Shown here in pieces: positions 38,343-49,807 of a stretch of 64,000 bases of DNA; position 1 is the first letter of the stretch; each line of letters begins with the position of its first letter. The stretch lies in the NCBI GenBank assembly GCA_028023455.1, contig JAQFVV010000012.1:15638364-15702363 (forward strand). The letters run 5' to 3'. The position numbers and the translations under genes are program-made. Origin of the DNA: Epiperipatus broadwayi. Taxonomy: Eukaryota; Onychophora; Udeonychophora; Euonychophora; Peripatidae. The notes under the pieces are model-generated. The model was not told the origin of the DNA. It saw only the letters and a program-made list of their open reading frames with translations, and made no database searches.

Positions 38343-38566
38343 ATCTCCATACAGTAGTGCTACTCAGTGCCAACCAGAGTAATCAATGGATGCCAGAAGG
38401 CTTGTGCATAAAATTCCTATCTATGCCTACTCATCCAATATTCTCAGACTAGTTTCTGGCTTATGGCCTTTGTCAGTGAGGAGCTTTAGATAGGGATTTT
38501 GTGCACCAGCCTTCTGGCATCCATTGATTATTCTGGTTGGCACTGAGTGGCACTCAGTATGGAGAG
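38343..38566. repeat. Inverted repeat hairpin inside gypsy element 2
   Basis: The left arm 38343-38422 and right arm 38490-38566 are near-perfect inverted copies of about 78 bp. They share CAATGGATGCCAGAAGGCT on one side and its complement AGCCTTCTGGCATCCATTG on the other, with a loop of about 67 bases. This is a local inverted duplication within the element interior, not a terminal repeat. Confidence 0.85.
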
Positions 38567-39179
38567 TTTTGCCTGTTTTAATAACAGATATATGCTAGCA
38601 TAAGAAAAGGTGATCATGTGATGATAATCCAAAGGAAAAATATGTAATAGTAAGCTGTGAAGGGAAAGGAAATGATGAATATTGTCAGAATGGTCAGAAG
38701 ATAATTCGAAGGACAGGAAGTGGAATTAGAATCAGAGAATCCCATAAGGGGAGATAAATCGGAGTATGTCACCAGTGCCAGGTTATAGTTATGCTTTCCT
38801 GAAAAAAGAAATTTAAATGGTCTGAACCTTTCCATAGATAGTCCCTCATGTTGAGTTTCACATTTCAAAGCAGAAGATCAAAAATTATAAAAAAGCAGTG
38901 CAGGTTATGAATTTAATTGGTACAAGGAAGTATTGCATTCCAGAGTATGCCAAGAAAACATGCCCAAAGATTATATTATCTATTGAAGACATTGATTCTG
39001 AGGCACAATTGAATTCTGTCAATTAGGTTTCTGAAATATCAAAGGAAGTCTTTGAAAAATTTAACATTAAAATCCTCAAATATAAATACTACCATTAAAA
39101 ACACTCCAAATAACGTTAGCTAACAATAGAAAAGCAAATATAATCAACCATTAAATATGTGCTCAATTAAAAGTTTAAG

Positions 39180-39930
39180 ACAAAATTTATAGATTATATA
39201 TTTCTTGTCATGAGTAGACTAATTTATGATATAGTACTTATGTCTAATTTTTTGCACAAAAAATGACTTTCAAGGGATACAGATTATTTGTGATAATGAG
39301 ATTCTAGAGCTTATATAAGTCGGCTTAGATTCATTTGTGTACATGCAGTAAATCATCAGATACTGATTGTTAGAAAAATAGATGAGTTATTTTTTTAAAA
39401 GGGGAATGATAAATAAAGTTACTGTCAGGCTGAAAATATTTCAAGCCATATTCTCTGAAATTCCAGGGGTGATTAAAGGATTTGAACTTCGAATGAGTCT
39501 CTCAAAGTTAACCCTATCAGGCTAGATCATATGTGGTGCCTTATCAGTATTAAAGAGATTGAGAAGCAAATTACACAGATGATGGAATGGAATATCCTGT
39601 CTAAATGCCCATTATTCTATAATAATGCAGTGATAGTAGTAAAGAAGAAAGATAAGTCATCTAAATATCCTTCCTCCCATTAATGAGATTGATGAAATTT
39701 AATAGAAAAAAGGTTTTTCCCACATTTGACAACATACAGTTATTGGCAGGTCAGTCTTCATCCTGCAGATTATCTATCTATATATAGCATTCCAATATGA
39801 AAGGCACTCATACCAATTTAATAGAAAACCAGTTAGTCTTGTAAATAATGGCACAGGGTTATTAAAATGTCTGGATCAGGTTATGTCCTTTAAGGTTAAA
39901 CAAATTGTGACAATATATTTACACAGTAAC
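39180..39930 (+). pseudogene. Gypsy element 2 pol, left part (protease to mid-RT)
   Basis: MSRLIYDIVLMSNFLHKK near 39211-39263 is the C-terminal protease segment (family pattern LIHEIILG-DFL). RT follows, with IPGVIKGFELRMS near 39460 and ITQMMEWNILSKCPLFYNNA near 39572-39630, then VIVVKKKDKS. The frame breaks repeatedly. Sequence stops at the TIYLHSN segment at 39930, where the LTR element starting TGCACAG at 39931 interrupts it. RT resumes at 55117. Confidence 0.75.
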
Positions 39931-41426
39931 TGCACAGAGCAGCCAACTGGTGATGCAGATAAGCAAAAATGAGAAACAAGTGATAATTTTAGAATATCTG
40001 TTAAATAAATAATCAACAATTATATAGTGATAAAATTGAAGAGTAGTATTTGGGGTTTGATATATATAAATCACCACAATACAGGTATTAACAACCATTT
40101 GCTTCTACAACCATATATTCCAAACTTCACATATCAGGGAGCATATTCTCAGAGCTATGGGAAGATTTTCTTTCTGTGAGTCATATGTGTGGAGTGCTAT
40201 TGCTATATAATTATTAACGTGTTATATAAAACAAAAGATATTATGACGTACACTAATGAGATATAATTAATTCATGTATTTTTAGAAAATACAAAAAAAC
40301 CTTATATCCAATACTTGTTTTAGTCATATGCGTAAAAATAACAATCAGACAAATAAATAAATAATAAAATAATTTATTAATAAAAACGAAATAAATCAGT
40401 AGAGTATTATTTATAAATTCTCTTTTGAATACTTCTCAAGTTGGATATCGGGACAGAAGTTCAAATTTTTTATATATCTGTTTGTTATAATTTCTCACAC
40501 TTGTATATGAAAAATAAATTATTATTTATTTCAATGCAACTTTTATTGAAATAGTTTCATTCATATTATTCTCGGTGAATTATAACATAGTTTGCTCAAT
40601 GGATAATTCTCGAATTTAAAGATTTTATTATTCTCATTCATTCATGAACAAAATATATCTTATTTGACAATCTCAAATTTCAGTTTTCATTCTATATTCT
40701 TTTACAGTTCAATATGTCTTTTTATGTATTTGTCTTGAATATTCAAAAACAATATAAAACATTAAAACTTCTTTTTAAACTATCTTACCATTTTGTCTTG
40801 AAAATCTTTTTTCTTTTTTTGAATATCTTTCTTCTTTTAATTATTATCACACAAACATTGAATATAGTTATATTTAGTGTTAATATTTTATTTTGCTTGA
40901 AACAAAAAACCTTCTTGGTAATTTATCTGAAAGATTCTGTTTCTTTCCCTCCCTAGAAACTTCTAATAGTTGACAGGGAAAACACTGGAAAATGCACTAA
41001 GGATAAGAGTTGATGTGCTACTTGCTTAGAGCTAGTATTCCATATTGAAAGAATATCCAAATATGCTGAGTATTTTCATAACTTTTTAATAAATCAAAGT
41101 AATTAAAAAAAAATGACACTACTTGTATAATGTTTAACTTGATAGTTAATTTTTTTCCTCTTCTATTTTTTTAAACAATAGTGAGAGAGAGAGAGTGACA
41201 CTTATTTTCTTTGCATATTCTTAATTTCATTTATCTTTGAAACCATTTGTTTTATTTATAATATAAGCATGTATTTACTGAATAAATAAAATCTTTAGTC
41301 ATATAATCATTTTCTTCGTGTGAATATTTCATTCCTCATTTGTTTATTTCCATTTTGTATACATATACATAACACATGTTATTTTACAAAATATACTTGC
41401 AATGTAACTTTGGCATTGCTATGACA
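39931..41426 (-). repeat. 3' LTR of element B (intact copy)
   Basis: About 1.5 kb long. It matches 44150-44565, 46630-46895 and 54205-55116 in the same order, which together reconstitute the right LTR. It carries simple-sequence blocks such as (GAGA)n near 41183. Confidence 0.75.
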
Positions 41427-42757
41427 ATGCCTACATATCCTCTCCCTTTGAAAGGAGAGAATGGGACTGTAAAACATTCCATTTTTCTTTTTAATAACAA
41501 TACTTAATTAATCTAAGGGCAATTATTTTCTTGAAATTTTTGTCAAATAAAATTTTAAAATTAGAGACCTTCATGCTTTCTTCCACAAGCTGATAATTGT
41601 ATACAATTAATTAGTATTTATTTATCTATCTTGCTTTTCCGCAAACTAGTAATTTCTAATATTAATTATATAATACTTTCAAATATCACTTCTTGGATTC
41701 AAGGCATTTTGGTGATTGATATATTCAAGTTTGACATTTTATTTATTTTTACAAAACCATTGTACTTTCTTTTATTCATAATCATTATGTTTTTCAAATA
41801 GATCCAGGGTTGACAGGGAATAAGTCATCTTTAATTTTAGTAAACTTAAGTTTACCTCTCCATGTATTTGTTTATTGGTGGAGATATTCTTCATGATGAC
41901 TTAATTCACAACCTGGATTGGAAGTTTTACTTTCATCTTGCTCTTCTTTTGAGATTTCGTTTCCTTAGGTTCAATCAACTGCAGAATTTAACAATCTAAC
42001 TGTAGTAATTCATTGGTTTAAACTCAGACTAGTTTTAGAGCATTCTACTTGTTTTGATTGCCTCTTATTGTTTAGCCTTTTTCTTTTGTAGACTTTATAA
42101 TGTCGAACAATTTTATTTTTAACTTTATCTTCATTATCAATTTTCAGGAAAGCAATTTCATTTTCTTGTCTAAAGTTAAAAGTCTCAAAATGTTTTTCAA
42201 ACAGTAAACTGGTATTTTGTTATTTTTATGGATGCCTGGATTAGGACTTTGTCTTCATTAACATCTTTACAAAAGTGATCCATATTTAAACTTGATACTT
42301 TAGTGATGTCTTTCATTACCATACTTGATTTTATATGTAATATTTCTATTATAGATCTTTTTTCTTCTTTAACATTTTCAACATCTATCACATTGATGAT
42401 GACTTCTTTAGCTCCATCTACCAGTTTTGGCATCATTTTGCCTAATTTTAGGAGAATTGATATCATCTGAAACTTCTTTAATTTTTATATACATTTCTTT
42501 CATTTCTTCTTTAATTTATATGTACATTTGTTCTTGATGTTGCTTTATAACTACTGTATTATGAATATACATTTCTTCCATTTTTTCTTGTTTTTTTTTT
42601 CTCATTTCTTATTTAAATTCTTTCTCTTCTATCATTATCTATTTTAAATTCTTTTTCTTCTATCATTTTCTTTAAATTCTTTATTTCTTCTATCATTTTC
42701 TTTTTTAATTTCTTTTTCTCTTCTATTAATTTCTTTAATTGCTGCTAGCAAAATTTC
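41427..42757 (-). pseudogene. Element B interior: gag-like charged region
   Basis: The minus-strand frame at 42197-42466 (89 codons) and the Lys/Glu/Arg-rich frames at 42590-42735 (pattern KEFKENDRRK) resemble the coiled-coil N-terminus of the gag proteins at 49.8-50.8 kb and 61.7-62.1 kb. No capsid core, protease or RT is seen. I infer a degenerate gag-only element from composition and position; no specific motif proves it. Confidence 0.4.
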
Positions 42758-43768
42758 GGTACTAATTACTTAGCTGGGCTTGATGGCATTATTGCCAGTC
42801 AAAACAATACGATGCAACGTTTCCAGGCCGCGATTTTAAAAATACGGCTACTTTTGTTTTTTTGGCTTTATTTATATTACACGATTTCTATTTAGCGATT
42901 TTTAAAAACAACCTTTATTATTAATTAAATTTTTTTATCTTTTTATTTTTCTCTACTACGTCTTTAATTTTTATTTTTAGAGTTTTTTTTTTTGTTCCTT
43001 CTCACTAACAAATTACAGTAATAAAAATTATACACAAACACATCTTTACCACTGATATAGTAAAAGTTTTATTTTTAAAATCAATTTCTATTATCTTTTT
43101 TTAAAAATAAAAACATACCAAAAAGAACTTTTGTCTCAGTGATGACAAAATATTTCTCAATCCATACCCCTCCACCCCCCAAATAAAAATGAGATCAAAA
43201 CTTTTGACTTTTTCAACTTTCATTTTTTTTTTGTACTGATTTATGTTATAGAATCACAACCTTTTGTTTTGGAAATGTATATGAATCAACTACCTTGCCA
43301 CAGTGTGCCATTTTATTTGTCTCATATATTTTCTCGTGAAAGCATGAGTTTTCACGTGAGCTTGGCCGAATCCTGTTTGGCCCTACTCTTTGCCAATATT
43401 TTGCACATTCCAAGTTGTGTAGGGAAGGGTGGGGACAGTGAGACAATCCTTAGTGAGTTAGACTGCATGATTTAAGTAGAAATAAAATTACTCTGCTATG
43501 GACATTTCAAAAGTTGTGGCCACTTCAAATCCAGACACCGTCAGACGATATGGTAGCCAACTGTGAATTGTGCGAATTCACATAAAGTATCATGAAGCAC
43601 AAAACAGGCCATAATATTTCTATGCAACGCCATCAAGTGCCTGCAATGGCAAAGATAAACAGAACTGTTTTCTTAGCTGTAAGTCTAGGCATGTAAACAG
43701 CATTTGTAAGTGTTCTTGGCTAGACAGAATGCCATCAATCGGTCAAGCCTGGCTAAGTAATTTGTATC
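42758..43768. mobile_element. TIR DNA transposon of about 1.0 kb, unclassified
   Basis: The left end GGTACTAATTACTTAGCTGG and right end GGCTAAGTAATTTGTATC are inverted copies with a few changes. The inverted match continues inward to GATGGCATT, with a short extra segment on the right side. The flanks AAAATTTC (42750-42757) and ATAATTTC (43769-43776) form an 8-bp target duplication with one mismatch. An 8-bp duplication with GG-starting ends fits Merlin or possibly hAT. Short broken frames exist inside but no transposase motif was recognised. Confidence 0.6.
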
Positions 43769-44149
43769 ATAATTTCCAACATGAATGCGACTGTTGCTGT
43801 CTTTTGTTCTTCTGGCATTGGTATGGTTGACCCTTCCTCTTCAATCACTGATTCAGCCTCTAGTGGTTGTACTTCTACAGTACTAGATGAAACTGTAATT
43901 ATTTGTTCACTATTTTTTTTCAGACGTGTTAACATTAGTATCTTTATACAGATATTTAGCAATTTTCAATTCCAGATCTTCCCCCATTCACCTTTAATAT
44001 TGCCTTTTAATTTCTAGTTTTTTGACAAAAAAAAAATTCTTTATTTTGTATATATATGTAGCACACACATTTGTCTTTCAATCTTCTTTATCAGAATAGG
44101 ATCTTCAGGTTTTACATATTGTTAGTGCCAATTTATGTAATGATAACTA
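43769..44149 (-). other. Element B interior, right remainder
   Basis: The minus-strand frame at 43753-43962 is Glu/Val/Thr-rich (for example PLEAESVIEEEGSTIPMPEE) and overlaps the end of the TIR element. It may be part of the original gag or leader. The primer binding site expected next to 44150 is not clear. Confidence 0.3.
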
Positions 44150-44565
44150 TGCACAGAACTGGAAATGTGGATAAGCAAAAATGAGAAGCAAATGATAGTT
44201 TTAGAGTAATCCATTAAATAAATAATCAATATATAATAGTTGAAGAATAGTGTTTGGGATTTGATATATATAAATCACCACAATATAATTATTAACAACC
44301 ATTTGTTTCTACAACCACATACATTCAAAACTTTGTGTGTTAGGGAGCATGTTCTCAGAATTATAGGAGGGGGGTTCTGTGAATCATGTGTGGCACTAAT
44401 GCTGTATAATTATTAGTATATGTTATATAAAATAATAGATATTATGACAGGATGCTAATGAGCTATAATTCACTCGTGTATTTTTAGAAAATAAAAATGA
44501 ATTATATTCAATACTTGCTTTAGTATATGCATAAAAATAACAATCAGTCAAATTAATAAAAAATG

Positions 44566-46621
44566 GGTTCTAGTAAACTATTAACTGTGCAGCCTTTGGT
44601 GACGCTGTTTCTGTGTAAAAACACAGAATTATAATGCTTTTACGGCCGAACCTACGGCTAATATACGAGTGATCATTAATATACGAGTAGATCGTATGTA
44701 GTGGTTATAATACGCGGCCAATTCTTCCGTGTTCAATAACACTACGTCTACTAACAATACTATGATCGTATAGTTTGCCGTTGATTTCATTGCGGGTTGA
44801 ATTCCTATGCATATTGACAGAATTTGTATTGTCGCTAGAATTTAAGATGAGAGTGTGAGCATTGTCATCTTTTTCAAGTGTTTATTTGTTGATGTTTATG
44901 ATTTTCTGTATTTCCCAACTGAAAGATTTTTGCGTACTAGTAATTTTCAGCGTATTATTGATATTTGTCAAAAAAATTTTTTTTTTGCTAATTTTGGCTT
45001 TTTTGGGGGTCAAAAAAGACAAAATAAAATTTCTCAAGCTCTCTGGCAGACGATTGGAGTTGTTTGCGGAAAAATACCATTTCTGTCGTGACTCGGACGA
45101 GAGTTGAAAAAAAAGAACAAAATGTCTACCACGTTATTATATTTGTGGGACGTCCCAAACAGAGAAAGTGAGGCAGTTGCATTTTTGCAAGCCCAAAACA
45201 TCCTGCCATTCGTTACAGTTGATTTAGTTCAGTCATATGTGGTTAATAAATTTATTTTCTGGAAAGAATTTGTGTTTTGTTTGCGATTATTTTTATCTGT
45301 AAATCATGTAATTAACACCCAGAATGACAGTGTTAAAAAGGGGCGGCGTAGTTTGTTGGACATCTCTTGATTGATTGATTTTTTTTTTTAAAAAAAAAAA
45401 ATACTTCTTCTTTTGACATACCTATTCGTTCCGTTTAGAAGCAAAAAGAGGTTTTTTGTTGTTGTTGTTTTAAATCAATAAACAGCACGTTAAGTAGATT
45501 TTAAAAATGAACCCGAGCTTAATTTTTGTTGTTAAAAAAGAATAAAAATACCGGACGTTTTATTTGTTATGAAAACAAAAAATCTTTAACAAACTTGTAC
45601 GACTCTTAAAAAAGATAAATAAATAAATCCTACAGAATGTAACAAAACCGGTTAACATACATATTTTTTGTGTTAAAAAAACAATACCGCGATTGACTTT
45701 TTGGTTTTTGTTTTGGACGTTTTATTTGTTATTATTAAAAAAGGGGGAAAAAATCAAAACCCACCGCCAAAAAAAAAACAACAACCCGTATTTATAAATC
45801 TAAGAGAAAAAAGAAGTCCCGTTTTATTTATTATTATTAAAACAAAAAAAAAAAATCAAAACCCCATTTTATTTGTTATTATTAAAAAAAACAAAAAAAT
45901 CAAAACACGCCGACCAAAAAAAAAACCCCCGTATTTATAAATGTAAGATAAAATACCAAACAATTCTTTTCGTTTATAAGCAAATACGGACATCTGAGGC
46001 GGAGTTTGTCGGACAGGTTTGAATTTTTTGTTGCTAAATCAATCAACAGCAAACCCCCTCATTTTTAACATAATTCAAAAAGAAAGTGTCGATTCTAATT
46101 TTAAATAACAACAACAACAAAAAAAGAAAGTCGTATGTAAAGCAAATTGTGTATATTTGAGATATTCCAAAAAAAAGTTAAAACTGTCCCTTATTACTTT
46201 GAAATGTATCGAATCCAAAACAAAAAAATAAAAGACGTCTGTAAAAAAGAAACAGTAGATTTAGAATGGAAATCCCCCCCCCCCCCAAATAAAGGCGTAT
46301 GTCAAAAATTATGTACTTTTGAGATCCAAAAAAAAAGGTCAAAGTCTCCTTTATAGTTTTAAATTTATCAAATGAAAACCAAAAAAATAATTATGTCCAA
46401 AACAAACAACAACAATATATTAAATATTAAAAAAAAATAATAATTATGTCCAAAACAAACAACAACAATATATTAAATATTAAAAAAAAAAATTACAGCC
46501 GTATGTCAAAATACGATCTATTAGATAAAAAAAATCTAGCGGCCCGGTAATGTTATAACGCTCTGTTTTTAACTAGAAACAGCGCCACCAAAGGCTGCAC
46601 AGTTAATAGTTTACTAGAACC
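44566..46621 (+). mobile_element. Merlin-like DNA transposon, 2056 bp, internally decayed
   Basis: The ends are 47-bp terminal inverted repeats with one mismatch. The left starts GGTTCTAGTAAACTATTAAC (44566-44612) and the right is its complement (46575-46621). The perfect 8-bp duplication AAAAAATG flanks it (44558-44565 and 46622-46629). GG termini with 8-9 bp duplications are typical of the Merlin superfamily (IS1016-related). A transposase N-terminus is suggested by the ORF at 45104-45370. Downstream are low-complexity repeated blocks (about 45700-45960 and 46380-46490). The insertion splits the right LTR of element B cleanly, so the boundaries are secure. The superfamily call is less so. 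Confidence 0.85.
45104..45370 (+). pseudogene. Possible N-terminal fragment of Merlin-type transposase
   Basis: An 88-codon frame inside the TIR element. The segment NRESEAVAFLQAQNILP resembles the start of Merlin/IS1595-like transposases, where an acidic helix with a FL-x-x-x-LLP-like pattern precedes the zinc-binding cysteines. Those cysteines, the DDE residues and everything downstream are absent. It is therefore a truncated coding relic at most. Assignment rests on a weak pattern and on the element's ends. Confidence 0.35.
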
Positions 46622-46895
46622 AAAAAATGCAATAATTTATTAATAAAAACAATAGAGTATTATTTGTAAATTCCTTCTTAATTATTTCTCAAGATGGATA
46701 TCAGTTCAAATCTTATATATCTAACTGTTCATTATAACTTCTCACATCTGTATATGGAAAGAAATTATTTATTTCAGTGCAACTGTCATTGACATAATTT
46801 TATTCATATTATTCTCGATGAATTATAACATAGTTTACTCCATGAATAATTTTAATTTAAAAATGTTATTATTCTCATTCATTCATAAATAATAT

Positions 46896-48577
46896 TGTAA
46901 CGGAAACCCGACAATCAAAAGCTTAAACTTCCTTTTTATATAGATATAATGGGGAATTCTTATAATTCAAGATCGCCCACTTTCCGCTACCGCAAGCAGA
47001 GAGAAATATCCGCACTTGACCGAACCTGTATGCTATACGGGTATAGTCCCAGGTTATATTTCCCAGTCAACCTTCTCCCGACTGCTGTAAGATTTAACAG
47101 AGTTACAGCACTTGGATAATTATAAATTTAATGGGATCAAATACTGCACCACTAGCTTCACATGTTAATTAAGTACTCAAATGCATAATAATTATTCCCA
47201 ACCCTAAGATTATATTTATTTTTGGAAGTGGCGAAGAAAGAGACGAAACAGATTTTACATAAATAAAAGATATTTAATACACTAAATTATAATAAAAGAA
47301 ACACTCTAAATTATAAACACTCAATATAAAAAAACAGATTATGCTATAATACTACAAAAAAATAAATAAATACAATAGAAGATTCTATAAATGATTGCAA
47401 TCTGTGGAAATAACTTGTCCCTTTATAGTCATTTCAAATATTCAAAGAGTCTAATTAGTGTCTATCTCATTATATGTTGGATTAGCAATTGCATTAAATT
47501 TAAAGGTATGTGCACATAAGTTATATAAAATGTCTTGTTCATAATTACCTAGGTTGTAAAGTCTTCGAATAAACTTGGCGTCTTGCTGACCGTCCCGTGG
47601 AATTTTTCCACTTCTTTAGTAGGGAACGGTCACTCTTCGGTTAGATTTGATTATTGATACTCCTCCGTATTGTGGGCATCAAGGCAAGGTAAAACGAACT
47701 CTTCGGCAGGCGCTACGTCGGCAGTTGTTACATCAAGACGCGAACCATTATAGCACGGAAGTCTGGATCGACCGACGATCGCAACTGGCCCTTAGCCACC
47801 CATCCTCGAAGCTTCCCTTATGTTATAGTTTGTTTTCATGTTCCCAAAATTTAACTTTTCATGTCTGCTTTCTATTATATTTCTCTGCTTCTTATCAGAG
47901 CAGTGTCTTCACTGAAGTCTCGACCAATACTGTTTTTCAATTAATTAATTAATGTTCTTTATTTATCAAATTCTTTCCTTATCTTGATCTCCTGCTTGGT
48001 TTTTTCTTTCACACCCCTTTACTTTAAAAATGCTTTCAACAATTTATACAAAATTACTTTCAATTTGATACAGTTTTATAATATAATATTTTACATTTAT
48101 TTATCAATCATTTTCTTTAATACAATTATTTTATTTTGACATGAAATAAACTGTACTGTCTTTATTCATACATTCACACATGCATTTCATTTTCATCAAA
48201 ATGTGTAATTTTAAGACCAGATCTTTATCTTTTCGTTGCATTCTAAATTTTACTTATATTTTATTTACACTCTCCAACTATCGCTTTTTTTTATATCATT
48301 AAGTTTCTATTTTATTTATATTTCATTTCTCATTTTTTTAATCTTAAAAATATCGATATCATGTGTACCTTAACATTTCTATTCTTTCGAAAATCTGAAC
48401 TTTGGAAGGTAAAAGATAAGAATCATTTCGATTCTAATTCTCGCTCTTTTTTACTTAAACATTTCTTTATTTTGTAATTTTTTTTAAACTCACTTTTTTA
48501 TAATCCAAGCACAATATTTAATATTCTTTCAATGTTAAATATCTATATGTGTGACCGCAGTATGTGCGATCATCACA
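46896..48577 (-). repeat. 3' LTR of the gag-only element
   Basis: On the plus strand it starts TGTAACGGAAACCC and ends GCGATCATCACA. It is nearly identical to 52526-54204, with about two dozen substitutions by eye, mostly transitions. It has an extra segment of about 32 bp near 46907-46938, lacks about 24 bp near 47008 and has one small inverted block at 48346-48366. Confidence 0.9.
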
Positions 48578-48596
48578 TTATACCATTCCCCTCCTT
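48578..48596 (-). promoter_or_regulatory. Polypurine tract of the gag-only element
   Basis: On the minus strand AAAGGAGGGGAATGGTATAA directly precedes the LTR start TGTGATGATCG. This is the expected site for plus-strand DNA priming and confirms the minus orientation. Confidence 0.7.
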
Positions 48597-48894
48597 TAAA
48601 ATTTTTTCTTAAAAAAATTTTTAATTTACTGCACTTCAAGCTAGATGCTCCTAACTACTGTTAGAACCATTTTATATCTATTTACTTCTAATATAACTTT
48701 AGTGATGAGATTATTCTTAAAGAGGCGACCAGGCAAATTACATCCCTATTCTGATGACCCAACCAGCATTACTAAACCGATTTAATCTCGCTATAACATT
48801 ACATTAGTTTGATTTCTGCCTCCTACTTGTATATACAGGTTCGAGTCCACGGGATATCTCTGCAATTCGATTAAACCTGTTCTTACCTCACACT

Positions 48895-49672
48895 TTACAA
48901 ATGATATTCCTCTGAGTGACAACTCTGGTCACTATTACCAAGATGGGTTGGAAGGCTGGCATCTTTTTTGTCCAGCTCATCCATGAGCTCAGAATATTTT
49001 ACTGATAACTCGTATTTTTTTTTATAAAGGGGTTCTTTCCCCATAGATTGGTTTCTAAACCATTGACTCATGATATTTGTCAAGTATCTAACTGGAAATC
49101 TTAATCCAGTGAGTCATTATGAGAAAGGGATCTCTGTCCCTGTCTTCTCTATATAATAATATTTGATGACCGCAGAACACCATGAATGCATAACAAAGAA
49201 GGCTCACCATATACTGCTAAGATCCATCTACAAATATCTAAACCTACACACCTTCAGTCTCAATCTACGATGTCATACTACTATCTATTTGATGCTCTGT
49301 CTTAGTTTGGATCCCTTTGTACTGTTTGACCATTTAGGCTCATTCTTTCCTCATATTTTCATGATATGTTAAAGTCCATTCTCCATTACTCTTGATCCAA
49401 TTCCATTTTCAATCTGGTATCAGTGAATCCTTCCTTTATTGGTGATTACACTTAGGTTTTATCTGGTGGTTGTCTTTCTCTATTGACATCACCTCTGCCT
49501 CCTCTTCTGGGATGCGGATTTTGATCCCTAAGTTCTCGGTCTTCAGTTCTGTCAAATGGACGCTTACATTCCATCTCCAATCTTTGTCGTCCATTTTCCT
49601 GCCTCCTTGGGTTCCACTTTGTAGAATATCTCCGGTTTTCTTGCCATCGTCCTTCACTAGGATCCCATCCAT
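48895..49672 (-). other. Downstream interior of the gag-only element, short frames
   Basis: Two minus-strand frames follow gag: 49436-49672 (78 codons, charged, with IRIPEEEAEVMSIEKDNHQ) and 48895-49083 (62 codons, with KYELSVKYSELMDELDKKD). Neither shows RT or integrase motifs. They could be remnants of a longer gag C-terminus or a small accessory frame, and their function is unknown. Confidence 0.4.
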
Positions 49673-49807
49673 TTTTTTATTGTAAGAGGTTCTTTTGGAG
49701 GCGGTCTAGGTTTATATCCATCCCCCTTCTGGTCATCCCTGGTGGCATCCAATGCACTCAGCAACAGCCACACAGTCCACTATCCTCCTCTCTGTACTGA
49801 TTAGAAT

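Noticed and set aside
43269-43475. Plus-strand 68-codon frame in the 42758-43768 TIR element
   Set aside because: It overlaps a minus-strand frame of equal length. Neither shows transposase motifs or a credible start context.
45701-46356. Lys/Pro/Asn-rich frames inside the Merlin-like element
   Set aside because: They come from tandem low-complexity blocks (poly-A and TTTATTTGTTATTATT repeats) and not from a conserved protein.
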